From NCBI GenBank assembly GCA_020722575.1, contig DYKN01000014.1, positions 1-64,000 on the forward strand: a DNA stretch of 64,000 nt. The letters are read 5' to 3'. The position numbers and the translations under genes were made by a program. Below the pieces are notes generated by a model. The model was not told where the DNA came from. It saw nothing but the letters and a program-made list of their open reading frames with translations, and searched no databases. This DNA comes from Rikenella microfusus (GTDB taxonomy: Bacteria > Bacteroidota > Bacteroidia > Bacteroidales > VadinHA17). Of the stretch, positions 1 through 12,096 are shown piece by piece (position 1 is the first letter of the stretch; each line of letters begins with the position of its first letter).

Positions 1-152
1 TCAGGGTTCTGCGTTACGCGTTCAGGGTTCTGCGTTACGCGTTCAGGGTTCTGCGATATGCGTTCAGGGTTCTGCGTTACGCGTTCAGGGTTCTGCGTTA
101 CGCGTTCTGCGTTACGCGTTCAGCGTTGCGTGTTACGCGTTTAGCGTTGCGG
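1..152. repeat. 21-bp tandem repeat (minisatellite)
   Basis: Five consecutive 21-bp units run from 1 to 105; unit 3 differs by a few bases. They are followed by a 14-bp shortened unit (106-119), a diverged unit (120-140) and a partial unit to about 152. Each full unit contains the 9-bp inverted repeat GCGTTACGC after TCAGGGTTCT. The array begins at the window edge, so its full length is unknown. It is non-coding and GC-rich compared with the AT-rich DNA that follows, and has no spacers. Confidence 0.9.
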
Positions 153-222
153 ACAGGGATAAATACTGAAAATCTAATTACAGGTTTAAGATAATAATCT
201 GATTACTGTTAAAAATTAAAAT

Positions 223-230
223 TAGTTTTG
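223..230 (+). promoter_or_regulatory. Putative -7 promoter element for rlmN
   Basis: TAGTTTTG matches the Bacteroidota -7 consensus TAnnTTTG, 48 bp before the rlmN ATG. The -33 element is weak (TCTG at 198-201, about 21 bp upstream). The assignment rests on the motif alone. Confidence 0.4.
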
Positions 231-278
231 CGGAAATATTCAGGTAAAAATATATAAAATGGGGTAATTTTTTAAGTT

Positions 279-1310
279 ATGACTAAAGAGGCATTATACG
301 GGAAGGATATAAATGAATTGCTTGATGTTACCCATCATCTGGGTTTGCCTGGATTTTCAGCAAAGCAGATTGCCGGTTGGCTTTACAGACATGAAATATC
401 TTCAATAGATGAAATGACAAACATTCCCAAAAAAATCAGGGAAGTTCTTGCCTCTGAATATGAAATCGGTATTTATCCTCCCGATTCATTCGTAGAAAGT
501 AGTGACGGAACCAAAAAGTATCTTTTTAAAGTCCGTAACGGAAAATACATTGAAACTGCGTACATACCCGAAAAAGGGCGTGCTACTGTTTGTGTCTCAA
601 CACAGGCCGGATGCAGGATGGGATGTCGGTTTTGCATGACAGGTAAACAGGGATTTCAGGGAAATCTGAGCGCAGGTGAGATACTAAACCAGATAAGAAG
701 TATCAATGAATTCAGGAAAATAACAAACGTCGTCTATATGGGCATGGGAGAGCCCCTCGATAACCTTCCCGAAGTTGTCAAGAGCCTTGATATTCTTACA
801 TCAGAATGGGGTTATGGATGGAGCCCTACACGTATTACGGTAAGCACTGTGGGTATTTCAGGTTCAATAGGTTCTTTTCTTCAACAGACAAGAGTTCACC
901 TTGCTGTCAGTCTTCATACTCCATTCCCCGGCGAAAGACTCAAACTGATACCGGTAGAAAAAACCAGCCCTGTCGGCGATATTATTCAACAAATAAGACA
1001 GGCCGGAATTAAAGGACAACGAAGAATCTCATTTGAATATATACTTTTCAGAGGATTTAACGATTCTTCTGCCCATGTTAATGAACTGGCGCGACTGTTG
1101 AACGGAATAAGATGCAGGGTAAACCTTATTAGATTTCATAAAGTACCCGGCCTGGATTATGAAAGTCCGGATATTGAAGAAATAAAAAAATTCAGGGACA
1201 AGCTTAACAGCAAGGGAATCATTGCAACAATAAGGGCAAGCCGTGGAGAGGATATTAATGCTGCATGCGGACTTCTCTCAACACTGTCATTAAATAAAAA
1301 TCAGGAATGA
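279..1310 (+). CDS. rlmN: 23S rRNA (adenine2503-C2)-methyltransferase RlmN
   Basis: Radical-SAM enzyme that methylates C2 of A2503 in 23S rRNA and, in characterised members, A37 of some tRNAs, by a mechanism that passes through a methyl-cysteine. The 4Fe-4S motif CxxxCxxC is at C112/C116/C119, inside GCRMGCRFCMTG, and the second catalytic cysteine is C330 in the C-terminal AACGLLST. The length (343 aa) is normal for the family, and the N-terminal helical accessory region is present. The stop overlaps the start of the next gene by 4 nt (ATGA), so the two are probably translationally coupled. No Shine-Dalgarno sequence is visible, as is usual in this phylum. Confidence 0.96.
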   Translation: MTKEALYGKDINELLDVTHHLGLPGFSAKQIAGWLYRHEISSIDEMTNIPKKIREVLASEYEIGIYPPDSFVESSDGTKKYLFKVRNGKYIETAYIPEKGRATVCVSTQAGCRMGCRFCMTGKQGFQGNLSAGEILNQIRSINEFRKITNVVYMGMGEPLDNLPEVVKSLDILTSEWGYGWSPTRITVSTVGISGSIGSFLQQTRVHLAVSLHTPFPGERLKLIPVEKTSPVGDIIQQIRQAGIKGQRRISFEYILFRGFNDSSAHVNELARLLNGIRCRVNLIRFHKVPGLDYESPDIEEIKKFRDKLNSKGIIATIRASRGEDINAACGLLSTLSLNKNQE

Positions 1311-2749
1311 TAAGGAATCGGCTTCTGCTACTGTTTTTCAGCCTCTTTTTATTACCTTTTGTTTCAGCGCAGGAAAAGGCTCTCAGCAGAATGCTCTCTG
1401 ACTCTCTTATGACCGGTGCTTCAGTATCTTTTATTTTAACCGACGCTACAACCGGTGAAACAATAACAGAATATCAGAGCGAATCAAACCTGGTGCCTGC
1501 ATCGGTAATGAAACTAATAACATCATCTGCAGCCCTGGAACTTCTCAGCCCTGATTACAGATTCAAAACACTGGTAGGTTTTTCAGGTAAATTTAACAGG
1601 CACAGTGGTATTTTAACAGGAGATCTAATAATTAAAGGTGGAGGAGATCCTTCGCTTGGGTCAGAGCGATTCGGAATGGATGCCGGTTTTATAAATGAAT
1701 TGAATGCAGCAGTTGCAGGCTACGGGATTAAAAAAGTAAAGGGAAGTGTTATAGTCGACGACTCAAGGTATGATTATGAACCTGTTCCTGCAGGATGGCT
1801 ATGGGAGGATATAGGAAACTATTACGGAGCAGGTGTATTTGGCCTTTCGGTTTTCGACAATACATTGAAAATTCATTTCCGTACAGGTTATAATGGCAGT
1901 AAACCGGAGATATTACAGTTTGACCCGCCCAAACCTAATGTCAGTTACATTAGCTATCTTATTGCATCCGGTTCATCCGACAAAGGTTACGTATTCTGTG
2001 CTCCTTACAGTGAGAGAGGATGGATATCCGGAACCATACCGGAAATGAAGGAAGATTTCATTCTTAAAGCTTCAATCCCCGATCCGCCTCTTTTAGTTGC
2101 AAGAATGTTTACGGAAAAGGCAGCTGAGTCTGGAATAAAGATTACCGGTAAACCTTCGACAATGCGACTTTTAAACAATGCTTTAAAGGATAGCTTCAAA
2201 ATACTTTCAATGATTACTTCTCCACCGCTGGAAAAAATTGTTGAGATTCTCAATCATGAGAGTGTAAATCTTTATGCAGAACATCTTGTTAAGGAACTCG
2301 GATTTGTAATAAAGGGGGAAGGCACTTTCCGGGCAGGTCATGAGGTTATAAATGAATTTCTGACAAAAGCAGGTATTAAAACAGGCGGAATCAGGATTTA
2401 TGATGGCAGTGGACTCTCTCCAGTCAACCGTCTAAATGCCAGAATGATTTCATCGCTTCTTTATTACATGAAGAACCAATCACCTGTTTCTGAAGCATTC
2501 TATAACTCTTTACCGGAAGCAGGCAGGGAAGGAACACTTAAAAATGTCTTTTCTGACCAGATTTTCGAAAGCCGTATGCGGGCTAAAAGTGGGACCATGA
2601 CCGGAGTGAGAAACTATGCCGGCTACCTTACAACAAAATCGGGAAGAGAATTGATTTTCTGCATCATGGTAAATAATTTTTCAGGTACTACCAATTCCAT
2701 AACATTACTGATTCAGGAAATTCTTAAAGAGGCAGCATTAAATCATTGA
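1307..2749 (+). CDS. dacB: D-alanyl-D-alanine carboxypeptidase/endopeptidase, PBP4 type (peptidase S13)
   Basis: Periplasmic low-molecular-weight penicillin-binding protein that trims or cleaves D-Ala cross-links in peptidoglycan. An N-terminal signal peptide (about residues 1-21, ending VSAQ) is followed by the three penicillin-binding motifs: SVMK with the nucleophile at S66, SVN at 319-321 and KSG at 427-429. The long insertion between the first and second motifs is typical of the S13 family. At 480 aa the protein is full length. It overlaps rlmN by 4 nt and has no separate promoter, so it is probably co-transcribed with rlmN. Confidence 0.93.
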   Translation: MIRNRLLLLFFSLFLLPFVSAQEKALSRMLSDSLMTGASVSFILTDATTGETITEYQSESNLVPASVMKLITSSAALELLSPDYRFKTLVGFSGKFNRHSGILTGDLIIKGGGDPSLGSERFGMDAGFINELNAAVAGYGIKKVKGSVIVDDSRYDYEPVPAGWLWEDIGNYYGAGVFGLSVFDNTLKIHFRTGYNGSKPEILQFDPPKPNVSYISYLIASGSSDKGYVFCAPYSERGWISGTIPEMKEDFILKASIPDPPLLVARMFTEKAAESGIKITGKPSTMRLLNNALKDSFKILSMITSPPLEKIVEILNHESVNLYAEHLVKELGFVIKGEGTFRAGHEVINEFLTKAGIKTGGIRIYDGSGLSPVNRLNARMISSLLYYMKNQSPVSEAFYNSLPEAGREGTLKNVFSDQIFESRMRAKSGTMTGVRNYAGYLTTKSGRELIFCIMVNNFSGTTNSITLLIQEILKEAALNH

Positions 2750-2809
2750 AATTTCATCGATGGGAAAGTGATATTTAATCTGTTTAATTTTACGGGAGAC
2801 AATAATAAT

Positions 2810-2817
2810 TACCTTTG
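2810..2817 (+). promoter_or_regulatory. Putative -7 promoter element for the DUF362 gene
   Basis: TACCTTTG is an exact TAnnTTTG match 24 bp before the ATG at 2842. It would place the transcription start near 2824. This argues against the in-frame TTG at 2815 as the translation start. Confidence 0.5.
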
Positions 2818-2841
2818 GTTTTTGCAGAAAGAAGAATAATT

Positions 2842-4020
2842 ATGAGAAAACTTCTGGAAAATGATGAAGCCGTCAAGGAAGAATCTGTAATTGGTGAGCA
2901 TGTATCTGTCGGCAGAAAAGTAGCAGTTAGAAAATGTGATGAATATGAGCTTAACAGGGTGATTGAACTGGTTGCCGACATATATGAAAGCAGCGATGGG
3001 CCGGATCCACAAGGCAAAAAAGTTCTTATAAAACCCAATGTACTTAATGACACTCCTCCCGAAAAATGCAACTGCACTCATCCGGTTGTTATTGAAGCAG
3101 TTGTCAGATACATGCAATCAAGAGGTGCAACTGTGATGGTGGGTGATTCGCCTTCAATTCATCTAAAAAATTTTCGTCCTGTTAAAATAGGCATTGAAGA
3201 TGTATGCAGGCGGACTGGAGTTTCGTGGGTTGAATTCAGGGATAATCCGGTTGAAATCAAGCTACGGAAGTCAAAGATAAAAGTAGCCCGGGCAGTTCTG
3301 GAAGCTGACCTTCTAATCTCTCTACCTAAATTCAAGAATCATGAGCTGGTATATTTTTCAGGAGCAATAAAAAATACGTTTGGAATTGTACCGGGTTTCA
3401 TAAAGGGCAAACAACATGCACTTCATCAGAACAGAAGAAGTTTCAGTGAGTTTCTTGTAGATTTGAATGAAGCTATTACTGCTGATTATTTTCTGATGGA
3501 TGGCATATATGGTCTTGAAGGGCCAGGACCAGCCAATGGTTTTTCGAAAAAAGTCGGGCTTCTTCTTGGTTCTACCAATCCGGTGGCCCTCGATATTATT
3601 GCGACGACGATTGCCGGGTATAATCCGGTTGATATACCAACCACCTCGGAAGCTCTGTCAAGAGGCAAATGGCTCTCTTCACCAGAGGAAATTATTTATG
3701 ACGGCCCGCCAGTTGAATCGCTGATTATCAAAGACTTCATCAAAATACCGGTTTCATCCGGCAGAAATATTTCATTGCAGTTTTTAATTAGAAGGATAAA
3801 ATTTCTGAGAAAGGTTGAAAGAAGGCCTGTATTTATTCATAGTAGGTGTACCGGTTGTCTCAAATGTGTCAGTATCTGCCCTGTTAATGCAATAAAGCCT
3901 CATCCTGTAAAAAAGAACTATATTGTTCTAACCGACAGCAAATGCATCAGATGTTTCTGCTGCAGTGAAGTTTGCCTTGATAATGCTGTTGAGATAAGGA
4001 GAAAGTTGTTTGGTCCTTAA
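2842..4020 (+). CDS. DUF362 domain protein with C-terminal 2x[4Fe-4S] ferredoxin domain
   Basis: 392 aa from ATG 2842. A TTG at 2815 would add nine residues but lies inside the promoter element. The DUF362 domain fills most of the protein (for example VLIKPNVLND and DLLISLPKFKNH). It is followed at about residues 335-380 by two ferredoxin cysteine clusters, CTGCLKCVSICP and CIRCFCCSEVC, each able to bind a 4Fe-4S cluster. No signal peptide is seen, so the protein is probably cytoplasmic and handles electron transfer or an unknown redox reaction; the substrate is not known for the family. It ends 8 bp from the convergent gyrB stop with no obvious terminator. Confidence 0.88.
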   Translation: MRKLLENDEAVKEESVIGEHVSVGRKVAVRKCDEYELNRVIELVADIYESSDGPDPQGKKVLIKPNVLNDTPPEKCNCTHPVVIEAVVRYMQSRGATVMVGDSPSIHLKNFRPVKIGIEDVCRRTGVSWVEFRDNPVEIKLRKSKIKVARAVLEADLLISLPKFKNHELVYFSGAIKNTFGIVPGFIKGKQHALHQNRRSFSEFLVDLNEAITADYFLMDGIYGLEGPGPANGFSKKVGLLLGSTNPVALDIIATTIAGYNPVDIPTTSEALSRGKWLSSPEEIIYDGPPVESLIIKDFIKIPVSSGRNISLQFLIRRIKFLRKVERRPVFIHSRCTGCLKCVSICPVNAIKPHPVKKNYIVLTDSKCIRCFCCSEVCLDNAVEIRRKLFGP

Positions 4021-4028
4021 AAGGGAAG

Positions 4029-6354
<2,326 letters not shown>

Positions 6355-8103
6355 TCAGAGGTTATATGTAAAACCTGCAAGACAGATAAACCTCAATGAG
6401 GGGTACCAGTTCCACTCATAGTACCTTGAAAATGATATATTATTGAATTTCAACCAGAAAGAAAGTATTCTGGTATACCTGTATTCGGCAGCGAAGTTAA
6501 AGTTGAGATGGGCCGGAATTTTGTTGTCTGTGGAGGCAATAATTTCAGGTAATAACATATTATGGAAAACTGCCTCAAAATGTCGAGCCCCTGTTGCTTT
6601 AAGTCCAATCTGTGCAATTATTTTTTCCCGCAGATTATAATTAATAATAAATTTTGCATCCCAATCAGGTTTCCCCCATGCATAATCATTTTCTGTAAGG
6701 GTATATTTATAATAGTTGGCTTCGGCCGAGAAAGTGAAATGGTTGTCAATTCTTCCGGAAGTTTCACCCTTAAGATTAAGTATTTCAACGTCATCTTCAA
6801 GAGGTTCGAAATAATTACCTTTGAAAATGTTTATTGAATTTTGCACAAGACAATAATTGGCGAACATAATATAGTTATCAGCAGTAAAGTATGAAGCACT
6901 TAACCTGTACATACCCTCAATTCCCGTTTCACCGGTAAGGCCGGCCTTTACAATAATCGGAAAATACGTATTTCTGATCCTGTAAATTTCATCAAATACC
7001 AGAAATGGATTTTCAAGCACAATATTTCCAGGTCTGTTCCTTTCAAGTTTACCTGTAATTTCCGTAAAGAAGTCAAGATATACTGGTATTATATTAAAGC
7101 CAAATTTCAGGTCAGGGGATATATGGAATTTAGCTTTATCATCTTCGATAAATTTATCGACATAAAAAGCGGCTCCCAATTTCACGATCCAGTCGGTTGT
7201 CTTCTTGCTAACTGAAGGGCTCAGGGTAAACAGATAACCATGTGCAGGTGAAACCAATCCTGACGGTTTGTAATATTCAAATTTCAGGTTAGAGGAGGCA
7301 AAAAAACCTTTCAGTTCTTTTCCTGCAGAAGCTGACACATCAAGCAGGTGACTGTAAAGATCAGTTCCGGAGTGAAAAAAATTATAGCCTGCACCAATAT
7401 TATAAAGGAGATCTGATGAATCATTCTTCATTGAAGCAATTTCAATGGCAGCAATTGCTTCGTAATAATTTAATCTGATATCTTTTTTTGAAGGATCATA
7501 ATCTTCAATAGCGGGGTTATAGCCATAGGCATGTCTTGTTTTTTGCCTGAAATCAAGATTCCCGGCAATAACACTTTCTCTCAGAAACTTACGGCCGTAG
7601 AGACTTGCATTATTATCCATATAACCTGCGAAGATTTTTTTATTGTTTTCCAGCCTAATATTTGCGTTTGTTGAAAAATGGTTTGCATAAAAACCAGCGG
7701 TACCGCTTTTTGATCGCAGGTTGGTAATGCTGACTTCAGCAAGGGGGGTAAGGTAATTACCAATGCCCAGTTTGACGTAACCGTTATATAATTTTGAAAG
7801 GGGATCGGGAGTCATCGTAGCAGCTTTAAGGGGACTAATTGTATATTCCGGAGAAAATGGTCGGGTTTTGATGTCATATTTAACTTCGGTTCTTATTTTT
7901 GCCGTATCTGTCATATCAGGCAGAAGGCTCTTTTTAATCACATCAGGGAGTGATGGTTTAAACGGATTATATAATGTTATTTCTCTTTTAATAACAGGTT
8001 CCTCCTGACAGTATGCAGGACGATTTATAAAAAGAATGAATAAAAACGAAAAAATTATTATTGTTTTTCCTTTATAATACATAGGTGATATATATTTTTT
8101 CAT
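6355..8103 (-). CDS. Putative outer-membrane beta-barrel protein (TonB-receptor-like barrel, no plug)
   Basis: 582 aa with an N-terminal signal sequence (hydrophobic IIIFSFLFILFINRPAYCQ). The rest is rich in alternating aromatic and polar strands and ends with an aromatic-rich terminal strand (CLAGFTYNL), as expected of an outer-membrane barrel. No TonB box, plug or CarboxypepD domain was recognised. It follows the large TPR gene by 21 bp on the same strand, and the two are probably one operon. A role in outer-membrane assembly or transport is inference; no substrate can be assigned. Confidence 0.7.
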   Translation of the reverse strand: MKKYISPMYYKGKTIIIFSFLFILFINRPAYCQEEPVIKREITLYNPFKPSLPDVIKKSLLPDMTDTAKIRTEVKYDIKTRPFSPEYTISPLKAATMTPDPLSKLYNGYVKLGIGNYLTPLAEVSITNLRSKSGTAGFYANHFSTNANIRLENNKKIFAGYMDNNASLYGRKFLRESVIAGNLDFRQKTRHAYGYNPAIEDYDPSKKDIRLNYYEAIAAIEIASMKNDSSDLLYNIGAGYNFFHSGTDLYSHLLDVSASAGKELKGFFASSNLKFEYYKPSGLVSPAHGYLFTLSPSVSKKTTDWIVKLGAAFYVDKFIEDDKAKFHISPDLKFGFNIIPVYLDFFTEITGKLERNRPGNIVLENPFLVFDEIYRIRNTYFPIIVKAGLTGETGIEGMYRLSASYFTADNYIMFANYCLVQNSINIFKGNYFEPLEDDVEILNLKGETSGRIDNHFTFSAEANYYKYTLTENDYAWGKPDWDAKFIINYNLREKIIAQIGLKATGARHFEAVFHNMLLPEIIASTDNKIPAHLNFNFAAEYRYTRILSFWLKFNNISFSRYYEWNWYPSLRFICLAGFTYNL

Positions 8104-8124
8104 TTTATAAGAAATTTATTCATT

Positions 8125-11100
8125 TTATGGTATCTGACGTGGTTCAAGAGAGCTGAGTTTATTATTGACTTCTTCAATTATTCCGTCATTTTTTACGGGG
8201 TAATTTTCTTTGAGTCCCTGCAAAGTAGCTCTGGCAAATATAAGGTCGCCCTTTTTTATGTTTATGTCAGCCAGCAGAAGGAATGCTTTTGCCATCCAGT
8301 ACTGGTGAGGAGTGTTCATGTTGATAAAATCATTTATAACATCTTCTGCTTCGGTCATATTACCTTTAAGGAAAAGTAATTCAGCTACCCTGTATTTTGA
8401 TTCAGCGCCCTGCAGGGAGGTAATCTCGCCGGCTGTTTTCCGGAATTCATTGAGTGCCTCATCGTATCGGTTAAGGCTGTAATATGCTTTTGCACTCATG
8501 AAGGTGGCTTCTCTCTGGAGTTCATCGGGAACACTCTGTGTAGACGAAATTTTTCCGGCCGCTGAAATTGTTTTTTCCGGATCGCCTGCCTGATATGCAG
8601 CTTTGAGCTGTCCTCTGAGGGCGTCGATTAAAACTTCCTGATTACCGGTAACTTTTTCAAGTCTTTCATAATAGGTGAAAGCTTTTAAATAATCTTCTTT
8701 ATTGAGGACTATTGCGGCAGCAGATTGAAGGGCCGGCTCATAAAAACTGCTTCCGGGCGATTCCAGAACTTTCTCATAATTAACAAGCGCTTCATCAATA
8801 TTTCCATTAATCCTTGAGCACTCGGCAAGGTAAAAAAGAACATTGATTCTGAAACTGCCGAAACTGAACTGTTCAAGATAGTTTCTGAAAATCTCCGATG
8901 CCCTGCTGCAGTTGCCTGCCATATAAAGCCTTTCTCCTGAGACATAAAGAAGTGAATCCTTTTCAGCCTGATTTATATCTGGCAGACCTTTGATTGATTT
9001 TACATATGCGAAATATGATTCCACGTCATTTATTTCAATATATGCATTCTTAAGGCCTGTAAGTGCAGATCTGGCTTCTGGTGTTGAGCTGTAATTTTCG
9101 ATAACATTTTTGAATTGTGCTATTGCTTTTTCGTTTTCGCCTGAGTCGTAATAAAGAAGTCCCAGCTGGATTATTGCCCTGGGTGCAAATGGAGTATTAG
9201 GATAGCTGTTTATAACTCTGTTAAAGTCGTTTTCAGCTCTTGCTTTTTCACGAAGGCTGACCCATGCTCTTCCTCTTTCGAAAAGTGCAGAAGGCAGGTA
9301 TTTAGAAGCAGGATAATTGTCAATGAGCATTGTAAGTGTTTCTGCTTTCGCCCGCTGATTATTTGAAAGTCCGAGAGAAAATCCTTTCTGGTATAATGCA
9401 TAATCAGCATCAACCTTTCCGAAAGCAATAACTTTATCATAAAACTCAATTGCCTCGGCATATTGGGTGTTAATAAAATAACAATCGGCGATTCTGTTTC
9501 TCGCATCTACCAGTATATCTGGCCTTACGTCAGTTGCTGACGACTCGAATGCTCTGAAATGAGCAAGTGCATTGTTATAATCTTTCTGGTTATAGAAGGC
9601 GTATGCAAGGTTGTACCTGACAAGGTTATACTCATCAAGCATACTTGCTCCGGGAATTCCCATAAATGTCTGGTAATCGGCTATAGCTTTGTCGTATTGT
9701 CCTAACCTGTACCATGCCTCACCTCTCCAGTAAATTGCCCTTGCCCTTAATTGACGGTTATATTTTTCGTATTTAAGTGACTTCTCGAACATATTGAGAG
9801 CCTCTGTCATCTGCATATTTTTAAATAGTTCAAGCCCGCGGTAAAATGCAACTCGTTGATAAGCCTCTTCCAGACGTGGATTCATTCTGGTTATTCTATC
9901 AAGTGATGCCAGTGCTTCTTTATAGTTCTTGATTTGCATATAGGTAGAAAGAAGGTAGTCATACACCTCTTCAATCCTGTCGGATCCGGGGTAAAGATTT
10001 ATGTATTCCTGGAAAGCTCTGATAGCTTCACCAAATGGGGAACTTGATGTTTCATATAAAAGTTTGGCATAAGTAAAGAGAGCTTCTTCTTTAAGTTTCT
10101 GATCGAAATTAAGTAGTGATGCCTGGCCGAAAGCGAATTGTGCCCTGTTTTTATCATTCTTTTCAAGATAGCAATCGCCTATTACGAACCACACGTTCTG
10201 ACTCAGCAGATCTGATTTTGCAGTAAGGTCCAGAAGGATTTTAAGAGCTTTATCATACTCACCGTTCATATAATAGCAGTAACCAAGCTGGTATCTGTCT
10301 TCCCTGTCACTTGCTTTTGCTCCTGCAGCATATTTTTCAAGATATCCGGCAGCTTCTTTGTAATTACCCTTGTTGTAATATGCATCTCCAATAAACCGGT
10401 AAAGTTCAACTGCTCTCATTTTTCCGGCCGATTTCAGGAGGTCAGGAGCAAGTTCGAGGATACCGTCATAATCTTTTTTCATATACATTACCTGCACAAT
10501 ATAAAAAGGAACAACACTTCCGAATGTCTCATCGCTTCGGAGTTTCATGAAACCTTCCATTGCTGTTTCATACTTCTTCTCCTCATAGGCAATATGTGAA
10601 AAATAATAAAGAGCCGGTGCGGTGTAATAAGTATCAATATCCTTTATTTCGCTGAACATCAGCAAAGCAGTTTGTTTATCGCCATTCATAAAAAGAGAGT
10701 AACCATATCTGAAGAAATATTCAGGAAGTTTATCCGGGGCCAGCAGAAGCCTGTTTACATGTTTATAATAATTAACTGCTTTCCTGTAATTTTTGGTTTG
10801 ATAAAAATAATCTCCTAAAGCCATATATCCTTCATTTGACTTTGACGAACCTGGATATGATGCAATAAAACGGTTCATCCGGTATTCAGCATCGAGGTTG
10901 AAAAGCCGGAGTGCAGCCATGGCACTGTAAAACTCAGCTTCATAATTTCTGTTAATATCCTTGTCTGATGATTCTTTCAAATAAGAATCAAGAAATTTTA
11001 TTGCAGCAGGATATTTTTCTTTATTATAAAATTCCATTCCCTTCAGAAATGCAGATGATACCTCCTCCTGCATGTATGAAATCTGTGCCGTAATTCTGAC

Positions 11101-11145
11101 TGCCACCAGAAGGAGAATAGATATCAAAAATGTTTTATTCTTCAT
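8125..11145 (-). CDS. Large secreted tetratricopeptide-repeat protein
   Basis: 1006 aa with a signal peptide (about residues 1-20, LLLVAVRITAQ) and then almost wall-to-wall TPR units. Examples are KYPAAIKFLDSYL, NYRKAVNYYKHV, QYDKAIADYQTFM, NEKAIAQFKNVIENY and RYDEALNEF. More than fifteen repeats are recognisable. TPR solenoids are scaffolds for protein-protein contacts, so a periplasmic scaffold serving the barrel protein encoded 21 bp downstream is plausible but inferred. Divergent from ftsE. No catalytic domain is seen. Confidence 0.85.
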   Translation of the reverse strand: MKNKTFLISILLLVAVRITAQISYMQEEVSSAFLKGMEFYNKEKYPAAIKFLDSYLKESSDKDINRNYEAEFYSAMAALRLFNLDAEYRMNRFIASYPGSSKSNEGYMALGDYFYQTKNYRKAVNYYKHVNRLLLAPDKLPEYFFRYGYSLFMNGDKQTALLMFSEIKDIDTYYTAPALYYFSHIAYEEKKYETAMEGFMKLRSDETFGSVVPFYIVQVMYMKKDYDGILELAPDLLKSAGKMRAVELYRFIGDAYYNKGNYKEAAGYLEKYAAGAKASDREDRYQLGYCYYMNGEYDKALKILLDLTAKSDLLSQNVWFVIGDCYLEKNDKNRAQFAFGQASLLNFDQKLKEEALFTYAKLLYETSSSPFGEAIRAFQEYINLYPGSDRIEEVYDYLLSTYMQIKNYKEALASLDRITRMNPRLEEAYQRVAFYRGLELFKNMQMTEALNMFEKSLKYEKYNRQLRARAIYWRGEAWYRLGQYDKAIADYQTFMGIPGASMLDEYNLVRYNLAYAFYNQKDYNNALAHFRAFESSATDVRPDILVDARNRIADCYFINTQYAEAIEFYDKVIAFGKVDADYALYQKGFSLGLSNNQRAKAETLTMLIDNYPASKYLPSALFERGRAWVSLREKARAENDFNRVINSYPNTPFAPRAIIQLGLLYYDSGENEKAIAQFKNVIENYSSTPEARSALTGLKNAYIEINDVESYFAYVKSIKGLPDINQAEKDSLLYVSGERLYMAGNCSRASEIFRNYLEQFSFGSFRINVLFYLAECSRINGNIDEALVNYEKVLESPGSSFYEPALQSAAAIVLNKEDYLKAFTYYERLEKVTGNQEVLIDALRGQLKAAYQAGDPEKTISAAGKISSTQSVPDELQREATFMSAKAYYSLNRYDEALNEFRKTAGEITSLQGAESKYRVAELLFLKGNMTEAEDVINDFINMNTPHQYWMAKAFLLLADINIKKGDLIFARATLQGLKENYPVKNDGIIEEVNNKLSSLEPRQIP

Positions 11146-11202
11146 AATATAAAAACAGGTTGATTAAAATACAGGTAAAATTCTTTCCCAATTAATTTAA
11201 TA

Positions 11203-11210
11203 TATATTTG
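11203..11210 (+). promoter_or_regulatory. Possible -7 element upstream of ftsE
   Basis: TATATTTG matches TAnnTTTG exactly but lies about 150 bp before the ftsE ATG, and the -33 element is not convincing. Listed as a candidate only. Confidence 0.25.
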
Positions 11211-11363
11211 TCTAACAGAGCATTACAATAAAATTACTCTATTAAAATCCAGAGTAAAATTACAATAATTAAACGGTGAGCAGTGGTCAATATTACTGAA
11301 TTTATTAACATCACAGTGTTAGTTATCAATTCTTTGTTTATTTTGTGCGGAAAAGGAGCGGTT

Positions 11364-12074
11364 ATGGAAGAAGTTCGATCCCTTGATTCGATAATACAGT
11401 TTACCAATTGTACGATATGGCAACAGGACCATCTTGTGCTGTCGGATGTGACATTTAGTGTTAGCCGGAATGAATTTCTGTATCTGGTAGGTAAGGTAGG
11501 GAGTGGAAAGACGAGTCTTATCAAGACTATCAATGCACAGATACCTTTAAAAGAAGGGGAAGCTTTTGTTGCCGGATATAATCTGAGGAAGTTAAGGAAG
11601 AAAGATATTCCATATCTGCGGAGGCGTCTCGGAATTGTATTTCAGGATTTTCAGCTTCTTATCGACAGGAATGTTCATGATAATCTTGAATTTGTGCTCA
11701 GGGCAACTGGCTGGAGAAATAAAGGTGAGATTGAAACAAGGATTGCGGAGGTACTTGAGAAAGTGGGGTTAGGGTTAAAAGGTTACAAGATGACTCATCA
11801 GCTTTCTGGAGGAGAGCAACAGAGGGTGGTAATTGCCAGAGCCTTGCTGAATGATCCTGAGATTATACTGGCCGATGAGCCGACAGGTAATCTTGACCCT
11901 GAGACGTCTGACGGAATCATAAAATTATTACAGGAAATCAACAGAACAGGAAGGGCAATTATTGTAGCAACTCACAATCAGACGATTCTGAAGCGTTATC
12001 CTGCAAGGACATTAAAATGCGACGACGGCAAACTAATTGAGCAAAAGGAGGAAGAAAATATCGAGCTCTTTTAA
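11364..12074 (+). CDS. ftsE: Cell-division ABC transporter ATP-binding protein FtsE
   Basis: 236-aa ABC ATPase. Walker A is GKVGSGKTS, the Q-loop region is [11 protein letters not shown], the signature is LSGGEQQRV and Walker B is [12 protein letters not shown], followed by the switch histidine in ATHNQ. The FQDFQLL and [13 protein letters not shown] contexts are typical of FtsE, which works with FtsX to activate peptidoglycan hydrolases at the division site. A GTG at 11283 would add 27 residues that do not look like FtsE. The ATG at 11364 is chosen because an AAGGAG Shine-Dalgarno-like sequence (11353-11358) precedes it by 5 bp. No ftsX is adjacent. Confidence 0.88.
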   Translation: MEEVRSLDSIIQFTNCTIWQQDHLVLSDVTFSVSRNEFLYLVGKVGSGKTSLIKTINAQIPLKEGEAFVAGYNLRKLRKKDIPYLRRRLGIVFQDFQLLIDRNVHDNLEFVLRATGWRNKGEIETRIAEVLEKVGLGLKGYKMTHQLSGGEQQRVVIARALLNDPEIILADEPTGNLDPETSDGIIKLLQEINRTGRAIIVATHNQTILKRYPARTLKCDDGKLIEQKEEENIELF

Positions 12075-12096
12075 GGACAATAAAAAGAAATATTTT

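Noticed and set aside
1..152. CRISPR array
   Set aside because: Units are contiguous 21-bp repeats with no unique spacers and no cas genes nearby; it is a minisatellite.
2815..2841. TTG start for the DUF362 protein
   Set aside because: It falls inside the TACCTTTG -7 element; ATG 2842 leaves room for a leader.
11283..11363. GTG-initiated N-terminal extension of FtsE
   Set aside because: The 27 added residues are hydrophobic and unlike FtsE; an AAGGAG site is placed correctly for the ATG at 11364.
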